DNA from: Garcia nutans
Taxonomy: Eukaryota; Streptophyta; Magnoliopsida; Malpighiales; Euphorbiaceae
Assembly: GCA_947685225.1 (NCBI GenBank)
Contig: CANTUV010000008.1
Location: forward strand, 43,893,501 to 43,957,500
DNA length: 64,000 nt
Direction of reading: 5' to 3'
The notes beneath the pieces were generated by a model, which was not told the DNA's origin, searched no databases, and was given only the letters and a program-made list of their open reading frames with translations. This document shows, piece after piece, positions 20,363 to 32,099 of the stretch; the first letter of the stretch is position 1; each line of letters starts with the position of its first letter. Both the position numbers and the translations under genes were made by a program.

Positions 20363-23300
20363 CTATGATGGAGGTGGCAGTCTATAATCAAATAAAGCAC
20401 TCAAAATCACTCTTATCATGATCAAAGTCTGTGAAGGGAGGTGGCACATCATGGTCATCTGTCCGGGGCCTCCATGTTGAAGATGCACCAGGATCTCTAT
20501 AACCTTAAAATCTGAAGTCCCGGAAGTTCCTTTCAAGATGATCCGCAAGCCAGTGACTAGCGGCCAAATCCTCTTGTAACTTCCAATTCTGCTCCTCGAG
20601 CATCTGCTGTGAGCCAAAAAAGAAAATTAGGTTCATACATTTTCATGCATACATTCAGCATATGTAAATATGAAACAGGAAAAATGGACCAGATAACTCA
20701 GATCGAAGCCCTGCGAATAAGATGACACATCTGGATGAAAGGAAGGAGCAAATGCAGAAAATTGCCATTGCACTGGTAAGAATGGTAACTGAGCTAGAAC
20801 AATGGTGGAAGGTCCAGTCTCAGTACCAAATGAGCCAACAGTCTGCGATGATCATGAAAATAGTTAGAGTAAGTCAAGAAGGAACAGTTGCAATGATAAA
20901 TCTTTACCTGAGAAGTGCCAGCTCCAGAATCACCGTGAGAAATGAGAAGGAGGCTCATCCTCATCCTCATTTTTTTCCTCTTCCTCTTCATCCCTGCTAC
21001 CTTCCTCGCCATCATCTTCCTCTTCCTCATTTTCCTCATCACCTCCTTCCTCCATGATATCATCCCCTTCTTCTTCTTCTTCCTCAAATTCTTCAAACCC
21101 TTCCGGAGCAACTTCAAAGTGCAACAGCTGGTCCCGTATGAACTCATTATATGATAAGTCTGGTCAAAACAAGAGTGCCTCAATATCATATCCATTTTAG
21201 GCGTGTCTCCATGCATTCTACGGCATGGATATGCAAGTAAGTACAGATGTGGGGATGTTGGCTGGTACTCACCTCTGATTAGGGCCTAGAAACCAATTAT
21301 GAACCCTATCATGAAGGAACCAGCCACTGGACACAGGCTCCATAATAATTCGGTGAGAGTTCTGTAGGGGTAATGCATTGTTCATGCCAATGATCCAGAT
21401 CGCCCTCTCCTCAGCTCTCCACCAAGCTATATTTACCTATAAGATGATGCACGGGTAAGTAATTTTTCCTTATAAAATTCAATAATAATATTAATTTTAT
21501 CTTTTACCTGATCCTAGGTCAGGAGGCTCAACTAATAATGCTGTGAGTGCACGTGATGACTACCAGACACTTCTTTGCGATCGGACAAACAATGACCTAA
21601 TCTTTGGTACCCCATCCATCTTCCGTGAACTCCAGGTGTGAGGAGAAATTTTTGCCTCCACTCCCACATGGAATGGTTCTTGAGACTTCAGCACTGTTAG
21701 GCTCGAGGCCTTAGAGAACACGGACCTAAGCCTGGAGAAAATGGAGTAGCCACCCGGATAGGTCGGAAAAAAGAAAGGGGTGGATGACTCTATTCCTAAG
21801 GAATCCCTAACCCCCTTAATATGTTCAAAAAGTTGGGTACGTGTGGGGAAGGTGAGAAATGGCCAGGTACCCCCACAATGCCCGATTCATTGAAACTGGC
21901 CTCCTTTCAGGTCTTAATATTATAAAATTCTTAAATATAATGATATTATCCATATTACATGCAATCATAAGAATAAATAAATACTTTGTTAAAAATCATA
22001 GATATGTCCAAACAAAGCAAATAAATGGACACCCATCCGAGGATGGAAACATGTCCTTATATCGTCCAATGTCCAAGAGAAAATAAATAAATAGGATACC
22101 CACCAATTGGTGGAAACGTATCCTTTATATTACTCCAAAACTAGAGCATAAATTAAATTACATAATGCTCAATACATGAGGTACCCAAAATATGGAAACA
22201 TACTTTTTACAATTTCTTGAAACCAAAACAAATCAATAAAAATAACCAACCATTCATCATAAATAAATTATTCATCAAAGATATGAATAAACTATTAATC
22301 AAAATTTATGATGAACATGCTTCTAATTTAAATAAAGCAAATAGAGATACAAGTTTAGGTTAATGTCTCAATTTAGGGTTTCTTAATTAACATTTAGGGT
22401 TTTGGGATAATAACACAATTATTATTATTACTTAAAATACTTAGGCTACTGTGAATTTTAGAAAACTAAAATTGATTAGGGTTTTATAGTTCTAAGAAAA
22501 TAATATGGTTTAGGTTAATTAAATTAGGTTTTAGGGCTAATATTTTGCAATTAGGATTTAATGTTTGTGAAAAACTAATCAAGGTTTAAAAGTTTATATG
22601 AATTAAGTCACTGTGAATATTTTTTCCTAGTCTTACAAGCTACTGTGAGGTTTTATATAGAAAAGCTTTAATGTGATTATGAGTAACATGTTGATTAAAT
22701 AACCAAAAGATGAAAACAAATAAACAATCCATGCTAAACAAGTTTACTAGTTGTATTTATTATGACTTATCAAAACAATAATCTGCACTTCTTATAAATT
22801 AACACATAAATTGTTTTTAGAAGGAATTACCTACTGTGATTTTAATTAAGTGAAGAACGAACTCTTTCAATGTTTAAAACAATAAAAACATATAGTATTT
22901 ATTTAATTTAAACCATACCATCATTTGTTGGCTCCACCAAAATTGTTTGAACAAGAATTCTGGATGAGCTTGCCGCACCAAGGTAGAAGACTTGCTTGCT
23001 GCCTTGATTACTTATTGTTGCTTTCTTGTTGCTTTATTGTTGCTTGTCACCTTTTAAATTTCCAAAGTTCAGGCCTGAATCAATTGTCCAAAAGAAGTCC
23101 AAATAATTCTTGAGTAAATTCTCCTCCCTTTTTGTGTATTTTTAATCTGGTATTTATAGGCAATTCAAAAAAAAATAAAACCTACTTGATTAAGAAAATA
23201 AAGTCAAATTAGGAAATAAATTGAATCATCCGAGTAAAATAAGGTTTGGGTAGAAATCGGCAGTGCTTATGGGCTGCTGAGCAAGACTAGCGTGCGAGGA

Positions 23301-24854
23301 TCGGCATGCTACTGCGGGCTGGCGAGGGCATATTGGGCTACTTCTGCGGGCTGGGGCACAATTTCGCCGCAGGCTTTGGTTGTGGCGATTTGGCCCAAGC
23401 CAATTCATCGCCGAAGCTTTCGTCTCCGATTGTGCCATTGCTTATTCGTTCATTTTTATTTTTTATCCTTTTTTTATTTTTTATTAAAAATAAATATTAT
23501 TATATTATTAAAAATAAATAAATAATAAATAAAATAAATACCACAAAAATTATTTCGAACAGTTTTAAAATATCAGACCGAACCTGGTTAAAAATTAAGG
23601 GTCTACACCAGGCACCCTCACCAAATTGTGTTCGTACGCCCACACCTGTCATGAAAAAGAAATCATAATCAAACTTGCTCATATGCGTCATTTGAATATA
23701 TTAAAATCAAGACTTATACCTCGGCGACAAGCATAAAACCTGTAAACGATCTTTTATTCATACTATTTTTGTCAAAGTTGTGATAGAGACTAGCAATGCC
23801 CACTTCTCCACAAGCATAATATGGCAAGAGCTCAAAATCAGACAAAGCATGCAGGACTAATAGGTGGATTGATGCCTCAGTATTGCATAAAATTATCGTA
23901 TCTAATAGATATAATAAGAATCCACGGGTGTACCTTTTTGCCCATTCACCTTGTACGGGCCTAGTCTGTATCAACCAGTACTGTTAAATATATTCATATT
24001 TAATCTTGCATGCTCCCTTATACCTAGGCTTTAAACCGATCAACTGCCGAATTTCATTCACAGTCAATATATCATTAGTTAATGGGACAGGAATTCCATC
24101 ATACTTCAAACTCGTTATTGCCTTAAAGTCCACTGGACTGATGGTCATCTCTCCAATGGGCAAAATAAAGGTATGGGCAATGTCCATCCACCGCTCAGCA
24201 AACTCCTGGATCACACTTCTATCAATTTTGGAACCCTTTAGTCAACAGTTGCAATATAATTCTTCAAAACCACATTCACGGATAATTCTTTGAACAGCTG
24301 ATGGCACTTGCTCGTACCATTGGCGTGCCTTATGGACATTTCCACCACCATGGATCACACAAGTGTCATAATGCAATAATAAAAGTAAGTCCACCCAGGT
24401 GAGTATATTTGCACAATTAATTATTGTTTCATGCCATACTAATTTTTATATACACTTTACAAATTTCATTCTTTTGCACCATAAATCATATTTATTTTCA
24501 ACCTTATTTTATTTTATGTTCATCAATTAACTATTTTTATTTCTTGTGCAGATAAATAATCTTTTCATTATGGATTGCATACTTTGGTTTTTACAAATAA
24601 TTTATTTATTTTTACTACTTTAATAAAATGACAGAATAATATATATTGCATTTACTATGGAAAAATAGCAAAACAAAAGTAAAAATATATGAAAAAATAA
24701 ATAATAAAAATACCTATGTTTTTTCTAGAGAGCTTTGGTGGAGGTTCATTCCTACTAAAATAGGAACTCGATCCAACCCGCTATTTCTTAGGTAAGCTCA
24801 TAATTCTGGATCCATACAAGGGCTAGTCCTCGATGCATGTTGAATTGGCGCCAT
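20363..24854 (-). pseudogene. plant-mobile-domain (PMD) antisense gene of Tat-3, interrupted
   Basis: Multi-exon gene starting at ATG 24854 (MAPIQHASRTSPCMDPEL). Exons by splice sites: 24854-24714; about 24400-23720; 23645-23608 joined to 21636-21508 across a solo LTR; 21436-21273; about 21210-20908; 20842 to about 20680; 20603-20363. Exon 2 has the PMD core: FAERWMDIAHTFILPIGEMT, DFKAITSL, DTIILCN and ACGEVGIASLYHNFD. Exon 3 reads VWAYEHNLVRVPG, exon 4 AWWRAEERAIWIIGMNNALP. Exon 5 is an acidic Glu/Asp stretch of over 60 residues, and the tail is a coiled coil (MLEEQNWKLQEDLAAS) ending LPPPS. Stops occur in exons 1, 2 and 3, with frameshifts near the end. PMD proteins occur both as host genes (MAIN/MAIL family) and as transposon cargo. 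Here the position inside a Tat element argues for cargo. Confidence 0.7.
21637..23607 (-). mobile_element. solo Tat LTR in the PMD gene
   Basis: TGTGAGGAG at the left, AAGGGTCTACA at the right, 1971 bp, flanked by a perfect 5-bp target duplication (ccagg, 21632-21636 and 23608-23612). The TATA box is at 23151-23158 and a GC-rich U3 island at 23225-23440. A full element inserted in PMD exon 3 and later recombined between its LTRs. Removing the LTR and one ccagg restores an open exon. Confidence 0.92.
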
Positions 24855-24983
24855 AATTTTATATGATAGTTAAAAATTCTTCGATTGCTTCAAAGTTGAA
24901 GTTATTGGAGCTTGGCAATGTGCTTGAAACTTCAAAGTTGGAGTAAAAGTATTTGATGCATAATTCTTAGGATGAATGGTTCA

Positions 24984-24992
24984 GTATTTATA
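24984..24992 (-). promoter_or_regulatory. TATA-like box of the antisense PMD gene
   Basis: TATAAATAC on the minus strand, about 130 bp before the ATG at 24854. Assigned by position. Between 24993 and 25340 I see no gene, only AT-rich sequence and a short purine run (CGCAGGGGGCAGGAG near 25254) resembling a second polypurine tract. Confidence 0.45.
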
Positions 24993-25344
24993 ATGAGAAA
25001 AAGTAAATTTCAATAATTCATTCATTTACTATTGGTCAGAGATCACATGCATGCAAGTTAAAAAATATATAAAAATAAATAGGAAAAGAAGCATCATTCA
25101 AATCATTCAATTAGTATTCAGAGTTACTGTCTCATATCAATAATTCATTAACACACAGCACACGAGCACACAATGCATTGATATTTATTGGGAGAATACA
25201 ATTTTTGGGTGTTTAAAAAATATTTTTTATACTCATTAAATATTTTTTCCACGCAGGGGGCAGGAGTATATAGATACCCACATATAGTAAAAAATAGCTA
25301 AACTTTTTGCAAAATACTTCACTAACTATAATTAATTTTTGCAG

Positions 25345-25960
25345 GTGTCTTGGGTCCATAACCCAAATCATCTTTTAGTCCAGAACTCACCCGGTAACCC
25401 AAATCATCTTTTAGTCCAGAACTCACCCGGGTCCAAAAAATATTTTTGAGTCTAGAACTCACCCGGGTCCAGAACCTAAATTATTTTTGGGTCCAAAACT
25501 CACCTGGGTCTGGAATCCAAATTATTTTTAAAGTCAAGAACTCACTCGGGCCTAGAACCCAAATTTTTTTTAGTCTAGAACTCACTCGGGTTCAAAATCC
25601 AAATTATTTTTTGAGTCCAGAACTCACTCTGGGTCTAGAACCCAAATCTTTTTCGAGTCTAGAACTCACCGTGGGTCCAGAACCCAAATTATTTTTTAGT
25701 CCAAAACTCACTACGGGTCCATAACTCAAATTATTTTTTTAATCCAGAACTCGCCCCACGTCCAGAACCTTTTTTTTTTAGTCCAAAACTCACTCCAGGT
25801 CTAGAACCCAAATCATTTTTTAGTCCAGAACTCGCCTTGGATCCAGAATCCAAACCAGCCTGGGTCCATAATCCAAACTAATTACAATTTTGAGTCCAGA
25901 ATCATCCTTATCCAAAATCAATTCAAAACCATGTTGCTTTTCACTCTTTGAATAAATTCA
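25345..25960. repeat. tandem array in the Tat-3 3' UTR
   Basis: About fourteen diverged units of some 40-45 bp with the core GTCCAGAACTCACCCGGGTC and a spacer CCAAATTATTTTT. On the opposite strand the core contains GGACCCGGG(T/A), shared with the arrays beside the other Tat 3' LTRs. Confidence 0.85.
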
Positions 25961-25968
25961 CGATCATT

Positions 25969-25984
25969 CAAGCAGGGGGCAAAC
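25969..25984 (+). other. polypurine tract of Tat-3
   Basis: CAAGCAGGGGGCAAAC directly before the 3' LTR. Reverse complements of it follow the LTRs ending at 32016, 58191 and 63265. Confidence 0.85.
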
Positions 25985-28005
25985 TGTAGACTCTTGATTT
26001 TGGCCTTGGCTAGTCCAGTGCTAATTCCAAACCTTTGATTGGATAAATATATTGTAGTAGGGCCTAAAATAAGCTAATTAAACTTTTAAAACCCTAATTG
26101 GGTCTGATTTAGAAGATTTGGTTGGTTTTAATATGATATTGATGCATTAAACACTAAAACGAGTCTGATTTGAAGGTTTGGTTGATTTTTCACTTAATCT
26201 GGATGGCCTTCAGTCAATAGGAGTGTCCCATGTCAAATTAGGGCCCCCAATTCGACATGGGGAAGCCCCATATCAAATTAGGAGCCTCATGACAGGTTTT
26301 TTCTTTCCATGTCAAATCCGGATGTATATTTTGATATGGACTCGAATTCTGTCAAAATTAAATCACTTGAATCCGAGATGGACTTGGTTTGCCTCAAATT
26401 CAAGTAATTCTAATTCGATATGGTCTTGGTTTGTGTCAAACCCATGAATTTAACATGCATCAGAATAACTCATTCTTAAAAAGGAAAGCTTTCATGCTTA
26501 ACCTGATGGATGTTATTATAAATACAAGTTTTAAAAACCTGAGGAAGGACTTTGAACTCTTTGGTTGGCTGCTGGGACTCTGGAAAAACTCAGTAACCAA
26601 ACTTCATCAATAAACAAACCCTAACAAGTTTCATCAATAAAGGAAATGGAGAAAATGATAGAGAAAGAAGATCAAAGACACACAAACCATACAAAGGCAG
26701 TGAACTCACTGTCTTGGTAGAGCTAATCCAGAATTTTCATTCCAACAATTTTTGTGGAGCTAACAAATGACGATACACTCTAAATTAAATAAATACAACA
26801 TGTTTTGATTGTTTTAAATGTGGAATATGTTCGTTATTAGCCTAATTAAGTTCTAGTAGGCTATTTCATTCAAAATCAATACATACCAGTTTACATGGAG
26901 TGTAGATTACTGATATTATTTTGCTAAATCATACTAAATAAATCCAGAAACTTGTTGGCTCTGGATATTTGCCATTTGTTATTTGTTTTCGGTGCATGAT
27001 TATTAGTTAAATGTTCTAGTAGCTTAGTTTGAGTTTTTTTACATATTATCACAAGCATCTTCGTTTAAACATTTTTAAAAAAATTATCACAGTAGCTTTA
27101 TTATAATGCTAAAATTCCAAACCCTAATTCAGTAAACCTTGAACCCTAGTAATTATTTTTATAAAAATTATTTCCTAAACCCTAATTTAAATTATACGAT
27201 ATCCATAATCTTTTTGTAAATAATAATATTAACAATAGCTATATGAGTTTTCTAAAACCTTAAAAACCCTAACTTGGTTATTAAAGTTTTAAAATCCTAA
27301 ATTTATATATTTATTGCTTTATTTAATTTTAGATTTGATTATATAGTTTATTACATATTTTGATGTTTGATTTATTTGATTTTGATATTTGATTTGTTTA
27401 ATTTATTATGGATATATGTTTTCTTTATCATTATTGTTATTTGCTTATCTTGGTATTAATAATGTAAGAGGTATGTTTCCACTTCGTGGGTACCTCATTA
27501 GTTAAACTTCATGTAATTCAAATTATTTTCATATTTTGGGATTAATGTAAAGGATATGTTTCACCTTTTTGGCGGGTGTCCTATAAGGACACATTTCCAT
27601 CCTCGGATGGGTGCCATTTATTTATTTTGTTTGAACATTGTTATGATTTTTAATAAAGTATTTATTTATTCTTATGATTGCATGTATTATGAATAATATC
27701 ATTGTATTTAAGAATTTTATAATATTAAGACCTGAAAAGGAGGCCGGCTCCAATGAACCGAGAGCTGTGGGGGTGCTGGGCCATTTCTCACCTTCCCTGT
27801 GCGTACCCAACTTTTTGAACCCATTAGGGGGTTGGGGATTCCTTAGGAATTGAGTCATCCACCCCTTTCTTTTTCCCCACCCATCCGAGTGGTGACTCCA
27901 TTTTCTTCGGGTTTAGGCCCTTGTTTTCTAAAGCCCTGAGCCTAACAGTGCCGAAGTCGCAAGAACCATTCCATACGGCAGTGGGGGAAAAAATTCTCGC
28001 TCACA
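25985..28005 (+). repeat. Tat-3 3' LTR (2021 bp)
   Basis: Starts TGTAGACTCTTGATTTTGG and ends CTCGCTCACA. U3 holds inverted copies of a (C)CCCAATTCGACATGGGG-type motif (26220-26440) and the TATA box TATAAATA (26517-26524). The last 300 bp is the conserved Tat block. It belongs to the same LTR subfamily as 53239-55508. Confidence 0.88.
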
Positions 28006-28639
28006 GTACCATTAAGCTATAATGCTTAGCAAGGTAGTGTGTATCATGCAGGTGATTGTAAGTACAGACTAGTATGATCAAAACTGAGATTGGAGTTTAG
28101 ATATTAAGCATGCCACAAGACCAACTCAGAGAGTGATGCATGCATGTATATATATTTTGACATTATGAACATTGTTTTTGTATATTAAATAAGTATTGGA
28201 AAATTTTTTATGCATTGTACGTCACGTATATGTACTTATATTGCTTATTGTTTATGTTGAGAAACTTTAAGATGTAAATTTGATAAAGTGATAATTTTGG
28301 AGAAATTGTGGATTTTGTGAAGATATGTATTTTGGGTGTGTTTTTAAAATGCAGGTTGAGTTTGTTTGTTTTGAGATTTATTAAAATTTCAAACAAAACT
28401 CTGGCAAATTTTTTCCAAAGATTTTCTTTTAAATACATATTTTTTACATTTAATTATTTCTTTAAAAATTTATTTATCTATTACATTTATTTTTAAACGT
28501 TTAAATTATTTTTGGTAACAACTAATGTTGAAATAAGGAGCTATTTCTAATCATTATATTTTCATTCTTATATTCTATATGCATAATTTACGTATAGAAG
28601 TATATGTATTATATGTATATAAGGTATAAAGGTGTTACA
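28006..28639 (+). repeat. fragment of a Tekay-like LTR, plus orientation
   Basis: Ends AAGGTGTTACA at 28639, the reverse of the chromovirus LTR start. Its reverse complement aligns with the pieces at 29565-29866, 41048-41082 and 51021-52050. It keeps a decayed version of the LTR hairpin (GCTTA and TAAGC arms near 28014-28031). The left part was cut off by the Tat-3 insertion. Short open frames here are incidental. Confidence 0.7.
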
Positions 28640-29564
28640 GTGGCGATTGTGCCTATAAGGCTGGATGACTATCCCCTCATTAAATAGGTTGATGACTAGA
28701 TCTATAGGTGACAAAGCAGTGGTTGCAGCCACAATGTGGAAGTTTCATATGCAATAAATGATCAAGGAACTTGAAAGCTGGGAAGTGGATCGGTTTGAAC
28801 TAATTTTTGAAGATGATCCCATTGAGCAGCAGGAGGAGCTACAGATAAATGAGTTAAAGTTAGTCCTAAAGAGTCTAGATGATAAGAAGCATGAAATGCA
28901 TGACCCATTGGAAGAAATCAACCTTGGTAATGAACAAGAGCCAAGGATCACTTATATTAGTTCACTCCTCAGCAAAGGGCCTAAGCAAAGAATAATTGAA
29001 CTCCTCAAGGAATTCAAGGAATGCTTACCTGAAGTTACAAGGAAATGCTTGGTTCAGATAGAAAGATCATATAGCATCGCCTGCCAATTATCAACAACCT
29101 TCCCAATGGATGTCCAAAGATGTTGATCATAACGGTAAGGAGGAAATCAAAAAATTGCTAAAGGAAAAATTCATCAGCCAACCAGATATGTAGAGTGGTT
29201 GTCAAATATCATATCAGTTATCAAGAAGAAAGGAAAGTTATGCATCCGTGTAGATTTTAGAGAGCTGAATGCAACTACACAAAAAGATGTGTACACTATG
29301 CCAGTAGGCAACATGTTGATCAATTCAACAACTAAAAATGAGCTACTATCCTTTATGGATGGTTTTTCTGGCTACAATCAAATAATGATAGTTGAGAAAG
29401 ATGTTTCAAAAACTATATGTGCAGGCTCAATTGGGACATTCAAATGGCTAGTTATGCCATTTGGTCTGAAGAATGCATGGGCAATGTATCTTCCAGGATG
29501 TAATTAGCAATTTCCTCAAAGTCTACATCGACGACATTGTGGTTAAGTCCAAACTGGCATAGGA
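28640..29564 (+). pseudogene. Tat reverse transcriptase fragment
   Basis: From about 28690 the plus strand reads the spacer before RT (KELESWEVDRFEL, ISSLLSKGPKQRIIELLKEF). RT motifs follow: KKKGKLCIRVDFRELNATT, LLSFMDGFSGYNQIMI, MPFGLKNA, and the YIDDIVVKSK catalytic box just before 29564. Several frameshifts and stops break it (near 29123, 29190 and 29505). It is bounded on both sides by Tekay-like LTR ends and does not resume to the right. It is the only Tat RT in the window. Confidence 0.85.
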
Positions 29565-29866
29565 TGTAACACGCTTATATCCTATATACATACAATACAT
29601 ATACTCGTATATGTAATACAAATAATACAAAAGTGTCACCATATTTATCGTTAGAAGCCCTCATATTTAATACCCAAATCCAAAAATGTAAATATATTAT
29701 GAGCAGTTAAATAAATATACATTTAATAATAAAATATAATGACAAAAATGTAGTTAATGTACAATTTTTATATAAAAATATTTGGAAAAATTTCACCAAA
29801 GTTTTGTCTGTATTTTTAATAAATCCCAAAATCACAATTCACTCAACCTGCATAAAATAACACGCC
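29565..29866 (-). repeat. Tekay-like LTR, first piece
   Basis: Starts TGTAACACGCTTATATCC inside the Tat RT fragment. It continues at 41048-41082 and 51021-52050 after two younger insertions. The left flank is tagga (29560-29564). The far end of this LTR was not identified. Confidence 0.75.
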
Positions 29867-32016
29867 TGTGATCGGGGATTTTCGCCCCCACTCCTGGTGG
29901 AATGGTTCTTGCGACTTCAGCACTGTTTAGGCTCAGGGCCTTAGAGAACACGGACCTAAGTCCGGAGAAAATGGAGTCGCCACCCGGACGGGCCAGGAAA
30001 AAGAAAGGGGTGGATGACTCGATTCCTAAGGAATCCTTAACCCCTTAATGGGTTCAGAAAGTTGGGTACGTGTGGGGAAGGTGAGAAATGGCCCAGCACC
30101 CCCACAACACCCGGTTTATTGGAACCGGCCTCCTTTACAGGTCTTAATATTATAAAATTCTTAAATATAACAATATTATCCATACTACACAATAAAAAGA
30201 AAGCATCATTATATTAAAATCAAAGCAATGTCCAAACAAAACAAAACAAATAAATGGACACCCATCCAAGGATGGAAACATGTCCTTACATCACATGCCT
30301 AGATAGGACACCCACCAAAAGGTAGAAACATGTCCTTTACAAAGGTTCTAAAATAGAAAAGAAAATTAAATTACATGGTGTTTAACTATTGAGGTACCCA
30401 CCAAGTGGAAACATACCTCTTACAACTTTTGGAAGTCTAAATTGATTGATAAAAGTAAATAATCATCCATAATAAATAAATCATTCATTAAAAGTATTTA
30501 AATATCAATAAAATAAACATCCATCATAAATTAAATAAATCAATTATTGAAATTAAATAAATTATAGCATAAGAGATAAATCAAAGCAAAATCAAATATG
30601 GAATTGAATAAAGCAAATAAAAGTTCAATTATAGCTACTGTGAATTTTTATGGAGTTAAAATAGATTAGGGTTTTATGTTTTAAAAGGTTGGTAAGACAC
30701 TTTGATTAACCAAATTGAGATTTGAATGATGAAATCATGAAACTAGGGTTTTAGACACTTTAAAATACTTTTGATTTGTAGTTTGAAATGATGATTTTAA
30801 GCTACTGTATAATTTTAGCATATTTGTGTTTTTATGGTTTTTTATGTTTTAAAGGATTAAAGTTTAGAAAAATTTAGGGTTTAATATTTTAAAAGGTTTA
30901 GGGTTTACTATTTTAGGTTTAAAAGTTGAATTACGGTTTTATGCTTTAAAATTAGGGTTCTCGGGTGATTTGTTGAATTAGGGTTTAAAAAGACAATTTG
31001 ATGATTTCATGAGGTTTTTGAATTTAAACACACGAATTGAAGTTTTTATAAGTAGAAAAGATGTTTTTGAAGACTTTTTGAACGAAATAGAACTTATTTG
31101 AAAATTTTGAAAGAAACAGAATCAAGTTTTGGTTTTGTTAAAGAATTTGTTCAATTAGGGTTTTGAGACTTTTGAAGAAGCAAAAAATAATAATTTTAAG
31201 TCTTTTTAGAAAATAAAGTAATGTATTAGTGTTTTAATCTTGGAAAAATTAAATTACCGCTCTAAGATTTTTTATTTAAAAAAACCCTAATTTCATAGGT
31301 TTGCTATTATGAAAACATAAATAAAAAAGAATTTAACATACCTTCTTTTGTTGATTCCTCCAAAAATAATTCTTCTTGGATGAACTAGCTCCAAAGACAA
31401 GCCTTTATTGCCTTTGAATTACTTAATTTGTGCTGCTGCTGCTTTTAAAAATCACTTGAATTGAGTTTCCCTTTTCCTTCACTGATTTGGTTTCAAAAAA
31501 TCAAGCCACTGCCTCTTTTTCTTCTTTTCTCTCAATTTGGTTCTATTGATCCTTATTTATAATGGTTTTAGGTTGTTTATTCCTAATTATACACGGCAAG
31601 TAATATTAATAAAAAAAAGAAATTAAAACCTAAATAGATTAGGTTTCGAAAAATTTACGTCGAAATATTTTGCGCTGGCGAAAACTGCGGCAGCTGGGCC
31701 AGTGGGCGTGCCAGCCTGCAGGAAAATCCTGCGGGTGAAGTGCTGGGCCTACGAGCGTGCCTCCCACAGGAAATTCCTACGGGCAAAACACCCACGGGCC
31801 CGCACGACTGCTTTTCGCTGCCGATTTTTTTTCGACTCTGATTTTATTTTTATTTTTATTTTTTATTTGTTTATTTTCATTTTTTATTAATAAAAATTAG
31901 ATACTAAAGCAAAAATTATTTAACAAAAATTATTTTGGACCAATTAGACAACAAAAATCATTTTGGACTAAATAAAACATATTGGACCGGATTAGGTAAA
32001 AAATTAAGGGTCTACA
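29867..32016 (-). repeat. Tat-4 3' LTR (2150 bp)
   Basis: TGTGATCGGGG to AAGGGTCTACA, very close to 38825-41042. It lacks 60 bp present in the other LTR: one TGCGGG (31731-31736) stands where the other LTR has two, at 40707 and 40767, flanking an inverted repeat. The TATA box is at 31554-31561 and the donor-like ACATAC (GTATGT in sense) at 31336-31341. Confidence 0.92.
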
Positions 32017-32033
32017 GTTTGCCCCCTACTTGA
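32017..32033 (-). other. polypurine tract of Tat-4
   Basis: The minus strand reads CAAGTAGGGGGCAAAC directly before the 3' LTR. It is followed (rightwards) by a conserved block with GAGAGTGAAAAGCAA, also present after the LTRs at 58191 and 63265. Confidence 0.85.
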
Positions 32034-32099
32034 ATGATCTGAAACTTAAGTGAAAGAGAGTGAAAAGCAATAAGACTTAATTTTTGAGATGGTGATTTA

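Larger units (their letters stand above)
17997..28005 (+). mobile_element. Tat-3: Tat element with antisense accessory genes, 3' half
   Basis: Plus-strand element entered at the C-terminus of integrase (17997-18106). It is followed by an antisense DUF7745-like gene, an antisense PMD gene, a tandem repeat array, a polypurine tract (25969-25984) and a 3' LTR (25985-28005). The 5' part was displaced by the Tat-2 insertion at 17996/17997. The right flank gtacc (28006-28010) lies in an older chromovirus LTR. Confidence 0.8.

Noticed and set aside
20942..21154. Hydrophobic plus-strand frame of Ile/Leu/Phe repeats that looks like membrane segments
   Set aside because: It is the complement of the Glu/Asp-rich exon of the PMD gene; the acidic reading agrees with the exon structure.
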